The notes: generated from the sequence alone by a model not told the origin. A DNA stretch of 64,000 nucleotides from Chryseobacterium sp. StRB126 (GCF_000829375.1 NZ_AP014624.1:4216001-4280000); one strand, 5' to 3'; shown: positions 17,418-28,219, numbered from the stretch's first letter. Translations and numbers: made by a program.

Positions 17418-18681
17418 AATCAATAACCTTTTCCAGCGCTATTCCTCTTGATCCTTTCAATAGTATATTTTCTGACTGAATTTTATGCTGCTGTAAATAT
17501 TCAGTAAGTTCCACTGTATTTTCAAAAGCAAGATCTGATACATTCACTTCTTTAAAGTGTTTCCCAACAGTGATAATGGTATCAAACCCAAGTATTTTAG
17601 CCAATTCTATGATGTTTTGATGCTCTTTCTTACTCTCAGCACCCAATTCCAACATATCACCGATAATAATGGTTTTACTGCCTTCAAACGTGATAAAGTT
17701 ATTTAAGGAAGCGGTCATCGAACTCGGGTTAGCATTATAAGTATCCAGCACCAATGTTCTGTTTTCTTTTTTTACCACTTGTGAACGCATATTTGTAGGA
17801 GTATACTGCTCTACTGCATGCTTTATTTTTTCAAAGCTGATTCCAAAATGAAGTCCAAGGCTTGCTGCAGCACAAAGATTGGTAAAATTGTAGGCTCCAG
17901 TCAGTTTAGACACTGTTTTTTCTCCCTGATAAATAAGTCCTACAAAATGATCTTCTGAGAAAGGTTCAAAATTGTAATCTGACTCTACTGTTCCAAAAGT
18001 AATTTTAGGGGAATAGTTTTTCGTCTTTTCAACTTGAATAGGATCATTTTCATTAACAATAATGGTCTGTTGATTTTCTTTAAGATAATCATAAAGTTCA
18101 GACTTCCCTTTAATCACTCCTTCAAAGCCACCGAAACCTTCCAGGTGTGCTTTTCCAAAATTGGTAATATATCCGAAATCCGGTTGTGCAATGGTACAAA
18201 GATGTTCTATTTCTTTCTGATGATTGGCTCCCATTTCAATCACAGCCATTTCATGTTCAGGTTTAATGGAAAGAATGGTCAAAGGAACTCCGATGTGATT
18301 ATTAAGATTTCCATAAGTATACTGAACATTAAATTTTTCTGAAAGTACTGCATGAATCAGCTCCTTTGTTGTTGTTTTTCCGTTACTCCCTGTAAGGCCA
18401 ATAAAAGGAATGTTAAGCTGGCTTCTATGGTATACTGCCAATTGCTGCAGGAATTCAAGAGTAGAGGAAACATAGAAAATATTCTTATCCTTATTTTCAA
18501 ATTCAGGCTGCTCAACAATAACAGCTAAAGCTCCGTCTTCTATGGCTTTTTCTGCCAGTGTTGCTGCATTAAAATTATCACCGGAAAAGGCAAAAAAGAT
18601 ATCATTCCTGGCTATTTTCCGGCTATCGATCGTTACTTTGTCGGCCTGTAAAAACAAAGGATAAAACTGTTCTATATTCAT
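17410..18681 (-). CDS. murF: UDP-N-acetylmuramoyl-tripeptide--D-alanyl-D-alanine ligase
   Basis: This 423-residue Mur ligase has an N-terminal UDP-binding domain (TIDSRKIARNDIFFAFSGDN), the ATP P-loop TGSNGKTTT (97-105), the conserved MGANHQKEIEHL and ITNFGKAHLEGFGG in the central domain, and DTYNANPSSM at the start of the C-terminal domain. MurF adds D-Ala-D-Ala to UDP-MurNAc-tripeptide, the last cytoplasmic step of the peptidoglycan monomer. It lies downstream of gldJ, as in other flavobacteria, but a strong terminator separates them, so it probably has its own promoter. Confidence 0.95.
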   Translation of the reverse strand: MNIEQFYPLFLQADKVTIDSRKIARNDIFFAFSGDNFNAATLAEKAIEDGALAVIVEQPEFENKDKNIFYVSSTLEFLQQLAVYHRSQLNIPFIGLTGSNGKTTTKELIHAVLSEKFNVQYTYGNLNNHIGVPLTILSIKPEHEMAVIEMGANHQKEIEHLCTIAQPDFGYITNFGKAHLEGFGGFEGVIKGKSELYDYLKENQQTIIVNENDPIQVEKTKNYSPKITFGTVESDYNFEPFSEDHFVGLIYQGEKTVSKLTGAYNFTNLCAAASLGLHFGISFEKIKHAVEQYTPTNMRSQVVKKENRTLVLDTYNANPSSMTASLNNFITFEGSKTIIIGDMLELGAESKKEHQNIIELAKILGFDTIITVGKHFKEVNVSDLAFENTVELTEYLQQHKIQSENILLKGSRGIALEKVIDFI

Positions 18682-18773
18682 ATTGAAATATATTTTTTTC
18701 TAATAGTAACCGCTAAATTTACGTCTATATTTTTGAGTTATTCGGCTAAGCGGTTTCGCTGTTCAAAAATAAA

Positions 18774-18803
18774 AAACCTTCCGAAAATCCGGAAGGTTTT
18801 TTA
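18774..18803 (-). terminator. intrinsic terminator of gldJ
   Basis: A perfect 11-bp stem (AAAACCTTCCG and CGGAAGGTTTT) with a six-base loop and a T run on the minus strand lies about 20 bases after the gldJ stop and upstream of murF. Confidence 0.88.
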
Positions 18804-18823
18804 AAAGTATTTTTTGATAAATA

Positions 18824-20425
18824 TTATCTTCTAGTTCTGTTCTTATCATTAGTTCTGGCATCCTGTGCAACACGGAAACCAATCCAACCATAAGCTCTAC
18901 CTTGATTTTTATATCTTCTTTGTCCCGGATCAAGCCAGTATGCTGTATCTTGCCAAGAACCTCCTTTTACCACTCTAACATCATTAGAAATTCCAGATGT
19001 TCTGTCTTTGGTATCTTTCAGCATTTTAACTCTGCCGCTTGCGTCTACAACAAAACTCTTTCTAGGTGCATTGTACATATCGAATCCTGCAGCTGAGTCT
19101 GATTCTCTTCTGTATTCTAAAGAAGATTGTCTGTCACCATCTCTGTAGTTTCTGTAATCAGCAATCGTTTGTCTTTCGAATTGTCCAGGCAAACCTTTAT
19201 ATACTAATCTACCATCTGCTAAGGTATCATACTTAATGGTACCTTCGTCTATCATTTTGTAAGTTCCGTCACCGTTTCTTACGATAGCCTGAGGCATATT
19301 TCCTCTGTAGTAGTTGAAGTCATTGTAATCTTCATCAATGATAGGTCTGTAAACATCAGCAGTCCATTCTGAAACGTTACCATACATACCATAGATCCCA
19401 AGGTCGTTAGACGGATATTGTCTTACATCTGAAGTTTGTGCAGATCCATCATTTTTCCATCCAGCAATACCAGAGTAATCTCCTTTACCCATTTTAAAGT
19501 TTTCAAGGAACATTCCTCTTTCTTTTCCTTTGGTACCTCTTAATCTTTCGATTTCAGGTTTCTTACCAAGGTATTGGTTATATTCTCTGTTTTTCGCCAT
19601 ACCTAGAGCTGCATATTCCCATTCAACTTCAGTAGGAAGTCTGAATTTCTGAACCATTGCACCATTAGGAGCTCTGTTTGCAGACAATAATCTCTGGTTA
19701 GTCGTTTTCATACCAGATTTCTGCTGCATTCTTTTTTCGTTGATATATCCTTGCATTTCAGGATCATTCGCTTTGAATTTATCCATGTTAAATGCTGTCC
19801 CTCCCTGGTTGTTAGATTCATTGATATACAAATCTTTAGCAATAACACCTGCCTGCATCAAAGCTTTTTCATTTGCTCTGTCTGTCAACCATTCACAGTA
19901 TCTGTTTGCTTGGGTCCAGGAAACACCTACCACTGGATAGTAATCGAATTCCGGAGAACGCAGATAGGTTTCATTATAATCGTTTCTAGATAATTTGTTG
20001 TCCCATAATAAGGTATCCGGTAAAGCACCGTTATAGATTTCCTTAAAACTTGGGTCACTTGGAGGGAATACATACTTCAACCATGTAAGGTATTCGCGGT
20101 ATTCGTAGTTAGTAATTTCTGTTTCTCCGATGAAGAATGAACTCACCTGCATCCTGCGTGGTGTGTTATTCCAATCGTGCATAACATCATCTTTCACTAA
20201 TCCCATTGTAAAAGTTCCACCTTCTACATATACCATTCCCGGCCAACCCTTCTGCTTCTGTTGCTTTCCTGCAAAAAACCAACCCTGTTTTTCGTTTGGT
20301 TTCCAACCCGTTTTACTGACAAATTTTTTGGTACCGCCACCTTTGCTGGTTCCTGATCCGCCACAGCTGGTTAATGCAAGTGTAGAACTTAATGCTATTA
20401 ATGAAAACAACTTTAGTTTTTTCAT
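18824..20425 (-). CDS. gldJ: gliding motility / T9SS lipoprotein GldJ
   Basis: I use the ATG at 20425, not the in-frame one at 20446, because it gives a clean lipoprotein signal (MKKLKLFSLIALSSTLALTSC, Cys21). The 533-residue product has a formylglycine-generating-enzyme/sulfatase-modifying-factor fold: MVYVEGGTFTMG, TEITNYEYREYLTW, YPVVGVSWTQANRYCEWL, FRLPTEVEWEYAA, GMYGNVSEWTADVY, GGSWQD and GWIGFRVAQD. GldJ is required for gliding and stabilises GldK of the type IX secretion core complex; it is not known to be an enzyme. It is divergent from porU, the standard flavobacterial arrangement. Confidence 0.95.
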   Translation of the reverse strand: MKKLKLFSLIALSSTLALTSCGGSGTSKGGGTKKFVSKTGWKPNEKQGWFFAGKQQKQKGWPGMVYVEGGTFTMGLVKDDVMHDWNNTPRRMQVSSFFIGETEITNYEYREYLTWLKYVFPPSDPSFKEIYNGALPDTLLWDNKLSRNDYNETYLRSPEFDYYPVVGVSWTQANRYCEWLTDRANEKALMQAGVIAKDLYINESNNQGGTAFNMDKFKANDPEMQGYINEKRMQQKSGMKTTNQRLLSANRAPNGAMVQKFRLPTEVEWEYAALGMAKNREYNQYLGKKPEIERLRGTKGKERGMFLENFKMGKGDYSGIAGWKNDGSAQTSDVRQYPSNDLGIYGMYGNVSEWTADVYRPIIDEDYNDFNYYRGNMPQAIVRNGDGTYKMIDEGTIKYDTLADGRLVYKGLPGQFERQTIADYRNYRDGDRQSSLEYRRESDSAAGFDMYNAPRKSFVVDASGRVKMLKDTKDRTSGISNDVRVVKGGSWQDTAYWLDPGQRRYKNQGRAYGWIGFRVAQDARTNDKNRTRR

Positions 20426-20590
20426 AGTCGATATAAATATTTTCAAGAGTACAAAGAAAAAATAAATTATTCAATAAATCAAATAAAGATTTGATTTTTT
20501 TGAACAACGATAACAAATTAATTTTATTGTATTACAATTTAATTCTAAAATTTTCATTTATTTTGTAATTTAGCAATTTCAATAATAAAC

Positions 20591-23500
20591 ATGAGACGAA
20601 AAATCACGCTTTTATCTTTAATCGCTTTTGCATCAACACTTTACGCTCAAAAAAACACCATAGAATGGGATGGTTCTAAAATTCAGAACTTTGGTGACTC
20701 AAAATTAAATCTTCCAAATTTTAAAAATGGAGGTTTTTCTTTTAGCCAAAATAACGTTTTTATAGTAACAAAGCAAAAAATCGGAGAAAAGGAGCTGAAA
20801 ATTTCTGATCTTGCCTGGGATGGAATTTCGAACCAGGATTTATTTGAATTAGACAAAGGCGGACTGCCTGATCGTGATATTGCAGAAGTTACCTATTATA
20901 CATTAGATGGAGAACGATATGCCAGTATTAGTGTAGGTTTATTCAAAAAAACAAAAGGAGGTGTACTCAGATTATCCTCGTTTAATGTTTCTGAAACCTC
21001 TACTCCAATTAATACTTTTGGAGGTGTTAATAAAATAGGAACTAACGACAACCCTCTTGCCAGTGGAAACTTTTACAAAATAAAGGTTGACAAGTCCGGA
21101 ATATTTAAAATCACATCCCAATTTTTAAGAGATAATGGAATTAATCCTTCTTCTGTAAATCCAAAGAATATGAGAATTTATGGAAACGGAGGAATTATGC
21201 TCCCTGAATTTAACCAGGATCCCCGATATAATTCTTTACAGGAAAACGCCATTCAGGTAGTGGGTGAAGAGGACGGAGTCTGGAATGATAATGATTATGC
21301 CTTATTCTATGCACAAGGGCCCAATGGATACAATCTTTATGATACCAATAACGGACAAGGATTTAAAAGAAAAGAAACAAGATCAGATGCCAGTAATAAC
21401 GTAAAAAATATATATGATGACTTTTCCTATTATTATATCAATTTTGATAAAGGTACAGGGAAAAGAGTCGCTACTATAGACGGAAATCTACCTGCTCAAA
21501 TGATAACCCGGTATGATAGTTACCAGGTCATCAATAATGATCAGACCAATTTATTGAAAGTAGGAAGAATATGGCTAGAAGATACTCCTTTCAGCACTGA
21601 AAAGGTCATCACTCTTACCACAAACTCTCCTATACAGCCTACGGATATTATAAAGTACAGATCACAAGTGGTAGGATACAGATCACAACAGAATTTTATT
21701 GATATTAAAATCAATGATCTTAATCCGTTTCACGATAAGGTTCCTATTGATGATCCTACTTATTCATATATGTTCTATCCTATGAGGTACAATGGAAGTA
21801 TTACCAACCAGACAGGAAATCAGATCACCTTGAAATACAACCCGGATATTTCTACCAACCCTAACGGAACTTTTTACTTTGACTATCTTGAAGTACAGTA
21901 TAAGGAAAATCTGGCATTTAATGGTTCGCAGATGAATTTCAGGGATTATTCTATTGTAAGTGGAAGTAATACCAATTATGGATTCAGTATTTCCAATGCA
22001 GCTGGTGTGGAACAGGTATGGGATGTTACTGATATTACGAATGCCAACAGAAGAGTGAATAAGGCAGGAGCCGGCTCTTTCAATTTTGCTTACACAGCTT
22101 CTGATCAGAATTTTAACAATGAATTTGTGGCTTTCCGTGCCGATGCCGCTTTCACGCCCCAATTTGTAGGAAGAATTGCCAATCAGAATCTTTCAGCAAT
22201 CAGCAATATAGATTATTTAATTCTTACTGTACCTGAACTGATGGGGCAGGCACAAAGACTCGCCAATTATCATCAGACAAAGAATAATTATAAGGTAGAA
22301 ATTGTAGATGTTAATAAGGTCTATGAAGAATTTGGAAACGGAAGTAAAGATCTTACAGCAGTAAGGGATTTCGTTACAAAATTAAATACACCGGAAGGAA
22401 GACTTAAATACGTATTTATTCTTGGGGATGCTTCTTATGATTATAAGAACAGAATTTCCAATAATAACAATATTGTTTCTGCTTATCAAAGTGAACATTC
22501 TTCAGATTATGTACAGTCTTTTGTTACAGACGATTATATTGTAATGACTCAGCCTCAGACGGGATCTAACATACTATACAATCTTCCCAACCTTCCTGTA
22601 GGAAGAATTCCCGCTGCCAATAATACAGAGGCAGCCAATATGATTGATAAGACCCTGGCTTATTACAATGCACTTCCAGGGCAATCCAGCCCTTTTGGAG
22701 ATTGGAGAATGAAACTTGATTTTGTTGTGGATGATAATGAGGAAGGCGGAAGTCCTTTCCATAATGTGATGAACAATGCACTGGTAAATATATTTGAACA
22801 ACCGGGAGTGCAGGCCTTAAAAGAATACAATGTAAAAAAACTATATCAGGATGCCTTTACAATGCAAAGTACGGCGGGAGGACCAAGATATCCACAGGTA
22901 AACCAGGCTATCTCTAACAGTATAGGAAACAGTTTGTATTTGTTCTACTTTGGCCACGGAGGAATCAATGGCTGGGCTCAGGAAAGAGTATTAACCAGTA
23001 CCGAGATACAGAATTCTAATAATTTTTCCAGTGTATATAGCAGATTTCCGTTAGTGTCTACCATAACCTGTGAATTTACATTATGGGATGAACCCTCTAC
23101 CAATTCTGCCGGTGAGCAGTTTATGAAATTAAAGCAAGGAGGACCTGCTACAATGATTACCTCCAGCCGTGCTATAGCCATTGATTATGGACGAAGCTTC
23201 ACAGATACTTTCACCAAACATATTTTCAAATTAACAAATGATGATTTTAATACTTTAGGATACGCTCATTTAAATGCAAAAAAAGAAACAGGAGGCAACC
23301 CTAATCACCTTAGAGTAAATCTATTGGGTGATCCTGCTATGAAACTGAGCCGACCTCAAAGATTATTGGTCATTGATGATATTGAAACTCCGGTTCCGGG
23401 ATTGATAAGAGGACTTGACTTTGTTAAAATAAAAGGCCATATCAACAACCCTAACGGAACTGTGAACACTACCTTCAACGGAAGAGTGGCCATTAATATT

Positions 23501-24487
23501 TTTGATAAAAGACTGAATAAAAAAACACTGAACAACAATAACTGGGCACATGCTATATTAAATTATACTGAGGAAGGAAGCGCTATTGTAAAAGCTTCCG
23601 GATTGGCTGTAAACGGTGTATTTACTGCAGAATTCTATGTTCCTAAAGATATCAATTATGCTGTAGGTGAAGGAAGAATATTAGGATATGCTGATAATAA
23701 GGTAACCGATGTATTCAATAATCAGTCTGTTCAGGTGGGAGACATCAATCCTAACGGAATTAATGATAACCAGCCACCAAAAGTAAAACTATACATGAAC
23801 AACACCAACTTTGCAGATGGTGGAATTACCAATCAGAATCCAATGCTTCTGGCTTGTCTTACTGATGACACAGGAATTAATTCTACCGGATCAGGGGTAG
23901 GCCACGATATTACGGTCTATTTAGATGGTCAGGTTATCAATACAGTTATTCTGAATGATTTCTACTCTCCGGGAGAAGGAAACGGATGCTTAAATCCAAG
24001 TCTTGCCGAGTATCAAAAAGGAAATGTAAGCTATCCTTTCAGAAATCTGCCGGTTGGCCAACACCAATTAACATTTAAAGTTTGGGATATAAACAATAAT
24101 TCGACAACTACAACGTTAAATTTTGAGGTTAAAGATGAAGCTGACCAACATCTGACGATCAACCGTCCGTTGAACTGGCCAAATCCATTCACCAATAAAA
24201 CATATATTCAGTTTGAACACAATTGTGATGATATTCTGGATGTGAATGTACAGATTTATACCATTACCGGAAGATTGGTAAAAACTTTATCTCAGCCGGT
24301 AGTTGCAGAACCGTTCCTTCAGGGCTTTAGAACCCCTCGCCAGGCTATAGAATGGGACGGAAGAGATGATTTTGGGGCTACTGTTGCAAAAGGTACATAT
24401 ATTTTTAAGATATTTGCAAAAAGCCAAAACCAAGAAAAATGCAAAGGAAGTGCCACAGCTGTAGAAAAAATGGTACTTTTGAAATAA
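20591..24487 (+). CDS. porU: type IX secretion system sortase PorU
   Basis: This 1298-residue protein has a signal peptide (about 1-19) and a central C25 (gingipain-like) cysteine peptidase domain. Its catalytic pair is visible: His789 in FGHGGING and Cys827 in TITCEFTLWDEP. The C-terminus has an Ig/FlgD-like module (DVNVQIYTITGRLV, then EWDGRDDFGATVAKGTYIFKI), resembling a T9SS C-terminal domain. PorU removes the C-terminal signal of secreted proteins at the cell surface and attaches them to anionic lipopolysaccharide. It is divergent from gldJ and 59 bases upstream of porV. Length fits the family. Confidence 0.95.
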   Translation: MRRKITLLSLIAFASTLYAQKNTIEWDGSKIQNFGDSKLNLPNFKNGGFSFSQNNVFIVTKQKIGEKELKISDLAWDGISNQDLFELDKGGLPDRDIAEVTYYTLDGERYASISVGLFKKTKGGVLRLSSFNVSETSTPINTFGGVNKIGTNDNPLASGNFYKIKVDKSGIFKITSQFLRDNGINPSSVNPKNMRIYGNGGIMLPEFNQDPRYNSLQENAIQVVGEEDGVWNDNDYALFYAQGPNGYNLYDTNNGQGFKRKETRSDASNNVKNIYDDFSYYYINFDKGTGKRVATIDGNLPAQMITRYDSYQVINNDQTNLLKVGRIWLEDTPFSTEKVITLTTNSPIQPTDIIKYRSQVVGYRSQQNFIDIKINDLNPFHDKVPIDDPTYSYMFYPMRYNGSITNQTGNQITLKYNPDISTNPNGTFYFDYLEVQYKENLAFNGSQMNFRDYSIVSGSNTNYGFSISNAAGVEQVWDVTDITNANRRVNKAGAGSFNFAYTASDQNFNNEFVAFRADAAFTPQFVGRIANQNLSAISNIDYLILTVPELMGQAQRLANYHQTKNNYKVEIVDVNKVYEEFGNGSKDLTAVRDFVTKLNTPEGRLKYVFILGDASYDYKNRISNNNNIVSAYQSEHSSDYVQSFVTDDYIVMTQPQTGSNILYNLPNLPVGRIPAANNTEAANMIDKTLAYYNALPGQSSPFGDWRMKLDFVVDDNEEGGSPFHNVMNNALVNIFEQPGVQALKEYNVKKLYQDAFTMQSTAGGPRYPQVNQAISNSIGNSLYLFYFGHGGINGWAQERVLTSTEIQNSNNFSSVYSRFPLVSTITCEFTLWDEPSTNSAGEQFMKLKQGGPATMITSSRAIAIDYGRSFTDTFTKHIFKLTNDDFNTLGYAHLNAKKETGGNPNHLRVNLLGDPAMKLSRPQRLLVIDDIETPVPGLIRGLDFVKIKGHINNPNGTVNTTFNGRVAINIFDKRLNKKTLNNNNWAHAILNYTEEGSAIVKASGLAVNGVFTAEFYVPKDINYAVGEGRILGYADNKVTDVFNNQSVQVGDINPNGINDNQPPKVKLYMNNTNFADGGITNQNPMLLACLTDDTGINSTGSGVGHDITVYLDGQVINTVILNDFYSPGEGNGCLNPSLAEYQKGNVSYPFRNLPVGQHQLTFKVWDINNNSTTTTLNFEVKDEADQHLTINRPLNWPNPFTNKTYIQFEHNCDDILDVNVQIYTITGRLVKTLSQPVVAEPFLQGFRTPRQAIEWDGRDDFGATVAKGTYIFKIFAKSQNQEKCKGSATAVEKMVLLK

Positions 24488-24546
24488 TTAAATAACACAT
24501 AGACAATAAAATTTATAAAAAACTGATAATATATAAAAGACAACAT

Positions 24547-25695
24547 ATGAATTTAACTACTAAACTGCTTTTAGGACTTGGGTTAAGTGCTGGTTTTCTG
24601 GGCTATTCACAAACAAACCCTGTACTTACCGGAGCTCCCTTCCTGAGAATTGCGCCAGACGCAAGATCGGGAGGTATGGGAGATCAAGGGGTAGTAACTT
24701 CTCCTGATGCATTTTCACAATTCTGGAATGCAGCTAAATATCCTTTTAGCAGAACAAGTTCTTCCGTAGGTCTTACCTATACACCCTATATGGGAAAACT
24801 TACCAATGATGTATTCTTATTATACGGAGCATTTCATAAATTCCTTGGACAGGATGAAAGGTCTACTATTTCCGCGAGTATCTATTATTTCAATATGGGA
24901 GAAGTAGAGCTTACTCAATTAGTAGGTAATGATGTTACTTCAAACGGGGTATCAAAACCTAATGAATTTTCCATTGACGTAGCTTATGGTCTGAAACTTT
25001 CTGACTCCTACTCCATGGCTGTAACCGGTAGATTTATCCGTTCAGACTTAGCCGGAGGATTCAACACAGATAATACACTTAAAGCAGCAAACTCTTTTGC
25101 TGTAGATATTTCAGCATACTATACTTCTGAAAGATTTTCAAGTTTCGGAGGATATGACAGTAAATTAAATGCAGGTTTGGCAATACAAAACCTGGGTCCA
25201 AAGCTGGATTATACCGGAAATGAGGAATCAAGATCTTATCTTCCTACCATGGCGAGACTAGGGATTGGATATGATATGTATCTGGATGATTTGAACAGAA
25301 TCGGACTTTCTGTAGAAGGGTCAAAACTTTTAGTACCAGGATCTGAATATGCAGGAGTAGATGCTTACAGAAGACCTAAATATGAAATTCCAAATGTAGG
25401 TCCAATAGCAGGTATCGGAAAGTCATTCAAAAACCCAAACAGTATCATGTATAGTGGTGCTTTGGAATATTCATATGACAATGCTTTCTCAGTAAGAGGA
25501 GGTTATTTCCATGAAAGTGAAGAACAGGGAGCAAGACAATTCGCAACAGCTGGTATCGGATTGAAATACCGTTCTTTCGGACTTGATCTTTCTTATCTAA
25601 TCAATATGTCTAAAGTGAATACAGCATTGGATAATACTCTTCGTTTCGGTCTTACCTGGAACATTGGTGAAGAGACATCCAATAACGACCGTTAA
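24547..25695 (+). CDS. porV: type IX secretion outer-membrane protein PorV (LptO)
   Basis: This 382-residue protein has a signal peptide (about 1-22, GYSQ) and then the conserved PorV opening, PFLRIAPDARSGGMGDQGV, followed by FWNAAKYPF and amphipathic strands of a FadL-like 14-stranded barrel ending in FGLTWNIGEE. PorV is the shuttle that carries cargo from the translocon SprA to PorU. It is co-directional with porU and followed by a terminator. Confidence 0.94.
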   Translation: MNLTTKLLLGLGLSAGFLGYSQTNPVLTGAPFLRIAPDARSGGMGDQGVVTSPDAFSQFWNAAKYPFSRTSSSVGLTYTPYMGKLTNDVFLLYGAFHKFLGQDERSTISASIYYFNMGEVELTQLVGNDVTSNGVSKPNEFSIDVAYGLKLSDSYSMAVTGRFIRSDLAGGFNTDNTLKAANSFAVDISAYYTSERFSSFGGYDSKLNAGLAIQNLGPKLDYTGNEESRSYLPTMARLGIGYDMYLDDLNRIGLSVEGSKLLVPGSEYAGVDAYRRPKYEIPNVGPIAGIGKSFKNPNSIMYSGALEYSYDNAFSVRGGYFHESEEQGARQFATAGIGLKYRSFGLDLSYLINMSKVNTALDNTLRFGLTWNIGEETSNNDR

Positions 25696-25712
25696 TACAT
25701 TCCACAATTATA

Positions 25713-25748
25713 CAAAAAGCCTCTTCTATTTTGAATGAGGCTTTTTTT
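25713..25748 (+). terminator. intrinsic terminator of porU-porV
   Basis: AAAAAGCCTC, a 13-base loop, GAGGCTTTTTTT, starting 18 bases after the porV stop. Confidence 0.85.
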
Positions 25749-25936
25749 GTTCAATACCATTATCTCAGTTATCTATTCGTTACGTTTGTCATTTTTTATT
25801 ATCTGAAAACTCACCTTCCATTTTGCCAAGTAAAAATTTATCTTTGATTATACAGCTTGCTACCACTATTAAAAAAATATAATATTTAAGTTTACAAAAG
25901 TCTATCCTTTATGGCGGTTTTGTTAAATTCAATAGC

Positions 25937-25944
25937 TATTTTTG
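25937..25944 (+). promoter_or_regulatory. -7 promoter box of the FUSC gene, nearly leaderless
   Basis: TATTTTTG matches TAnnTTTG and ends four bases before the ATG at 25949. No correctly spaced -33 element was found. Confidence 0.5.
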
Positions 25945-25948
25945 TAAT

Positions 25949-28219
25949 ATGAACTATTCGGCGGAGCTAAAAAAATTTGTGACCAGTCAGTATCTGTATT
26001 CTGCAATCAGAATTACATTAGCTACTGTTCTCCCTTGTTTAGTTCTTGCCCACTTTGGAATTTTAAAAGAATACTTCCTCTTCCCTCTTGGAACCAGCTT
26101 TGTAGCTCTTACCGATCAGCCCGGACCTTTTATCAGAAGAAGAAATGCACTGGCATTTGCCATTTGCTGTTTTGTGTTTGTGGCATTGATTGCAAGCCTG
26201 GTGATGAATTTTAAAATACTGGTACTCCTTGAGATTATTGTTTTTGGAATGTTCTTCTCCTTAATTGGAGTGTATGGCCAGCGATTGGCTGCAGTAGGCT
26301 CATTATCACTGGTGGTACTCGCCATATTTATTGACGGCCATCTTACCGGGGCTAATATTTTTAAAAGCTTACTGATATTCACCTGTGGATGTATCTGGTT
26401 TTTACTGATATTCCTTGTAGTTACTACCATCCGTCCTTATAAATTGGCGGGTCAGATGATTGGTGAAAATTATCTTCAATTGGCGGAGTTTTTAAAAATT
26501 AAAGCTAATTATTATCAGAAGAATCCTGATTTCGATAAACTTACCACTCAGGTTATTGCTAAACAGATTGAAATAAAAAACCTGCAGGAAGACACCAGAG
26601 AAACAGTCTTTAAAACCAGGACTATTGTTAATGAATCTACAACGACCAGCCGTTTATTGATGCTGATGTTCCTGAATTCCATGGACCTTCATGAAAAGCT
26701 GATGACTTCTGAAAGTGACTATCAGAAACTTCAGCAAAGTTTTGAAGACAGTATGATTCTTGTTAACATTCATGATTATCTTAATCTGCTGGCTGAAGAG
26801 ATCACCAATATCGGAATTGCCCTCCAAAGCGGAACAAGGGCAAAGCCGATGGTTAACCTTGAACTGGAATTAAAAAACCTTAACTATCATTATTTCGAAC
26901 TTAGAAATAAACAACTGACTCCTGATAGTTTAGAAAACTTTATGGTTCTTCGTCAGATCCTAATGCGTATCAACGAAATTACCAAGGAAATCAATGAAAT
27001 TTACAAAGTATTTTCACAAGATGTAAAACTGGCAAAAAGTTTATCCACCGGGCTTGACTTAAAAAAGTTTATGCCCAATGAGCCCAAGCTAAACTCAAAG
27101 GTTTTAAGAAATAATATTTCACTATCTTCTTCTCATTTCCGTCATGCAATAAGAATTACAACAGCATTATTACTGGGGTATATTTTTTCCATGTTTGATT
27201 TTCTGGGATTGGGACATACCTATTGGATATTAATTACCATTACAGCCATTCTGAAACCGGCCTACTCCATTACCAAGCAACGAAACCTCCTGCGTCTCTA
27301 TGGCACTGTTACTGGAGCAACAATTGCCTATGTCATATTGCATTTTATACATATCAATAGTGTCTTACTTGCTATTCTGTTGATCAGTATGATTATGTGC
27401 TTCAGTTTTCTGAAAGGAAAATATTTTTGGGCAGTCCTGTTTATGACGATCTATATTTTCCTGAGTTTTAATTTTTTAAATCCTGGAAAAGTAGATGTTA
27501 TTTTTAAAGACAGAATTGTAGATACTGCTATTGCCGGGATTATAGCATTTGCAGTCTCCTATATCGTATTACCTGTCTGGGAACATACTCAAAATCTGGA
27601 TCTGATGAAAAAATCGGCAGCAGATAATCTTATCTATTTCCAGAGTGTGATGTCTAAATTCCTGCAGGGAAATTTTGATATTGAAGATTATAAGGTAAAG
27701 CGAAAAAATGCCATCATTTCATTGGCCAATCTCTCCGATAATTTCCAGAGAATGATCTCAGATCCTAAAAATCAACAGAAAAAACTGGAAGTAGTTCATC
27801 AGTTTGTAGCCACTTCACATCTTATTACAGCATATACAGCTTCTCTTTCTCAATATTCTAAAAACAATGAGCAATACCCTGAAATAGATGCTGAAAGCTG
27901 GAGCAGGAAAATTGAAGCAGAAATGCAGCAAACTTCAACTTTATTAAATGGAGATGATATCACTGAAGCGCTTAGAATGGAAAGCCGCCTGGAGCCGGAA
28001 GACTCTTCTATTGAAGACATGCTTATGAAGAGAAAAACCGAGATAGAGGAAAATGAAATTGTTGACCGAAGAGACCCTGATAAAATTTCACATTTAACAG
28101 AGCTAAAAAACATTCATGATATTCTGGAACTGATCTATGATGTTGCTAAAGAACAAAGAAAAGTAATCGAAAAATACAGAAGCGAGAAACATGTTCCTTC
28201 TACTCCTCCACAATCGTAA
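25949..28219 (+). CDS. FUSC-family inner-membrane transporter (YccS-like)
   Basis: This 756-residue protein has two blocks of about six hydrophobic segments (about 15-170 and 395-540), each followed by a long soluble helical region. The first block contains the YccS-like AIRITLATVLPCLVLAHFGI and DQPGPFIRRRNA, and the second the FUSC signature region FRHAIRITTALLLGY, YWILITITAILKPAYS and RLYGTVTGA. Relatives are proposed exporters of aromatic acids or fusaric acid; the substrate here is unknown. Its 3' end overlaps the converging phosphopantetheinyl transferase gene by 20 bases. Confidence 0.88.
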   Translation: MNYSAELKKFVTSQYLYSAIRITLATVLPCLVLAHFGILKEYFLFPLGTSFVALTDQPGPFIRRRNALAFAICCFVFVALIASLVMNFKILVLLEIIVFGMFFSLIGVYGQRLAAVGSLSLVVLAIFIDGHLTGANIFKSLLIFTCGCIWFLLIFLVVTTIRPYKLAGQMIGENYLQLAEFLKIKANYYQKNPDFDKLTTQVIAKQIEIKNLQEDTRETVFKTRTIVNESTTTSRLLMLMFLNSMDLHEKLMTSESDYQKLQQSFEDSMILVNIHDYLNLLAEEITNIGIALQSGTRAKPMVNLELELKNLNYHYFELRNKQLTPDSLENFMVLRQILMRINEITKEINEIYKVFSQDVKLAKSLSTGLDLKKFMPNEPKLNSKVLRNNISLSSSHFRHAIRITTALLLGYIFSMFDFLGLGHTYWILITITAILKPAYSITKQRNLLRLYGTVTGATIAYVILHFIHINSVLLAILLISMIMCFSFLKGKYFWAVLFMTIYIFLSFNFLNPGKVDVIFKDRIVDTAIAGIIAFAVSYIVLPVWEHTQNLDLMKKSAADNLIYFQSVMSKFLQGNFDIEDYKVKRKNAIISLANLSDNFQRMISDPKNQQKKLEVVHQFVATSHLITAYTASLSQYSKNNEQYPEIDAESWSRKIEAEMQQTSTLLNGDDITEALRMESRLEPEDSSIEDMLMKRKTEIEENEIVDRRDPDKISHLTELKNIHDILELIYDVAKEQRKVIEKYRSEKHVPSTPPQS

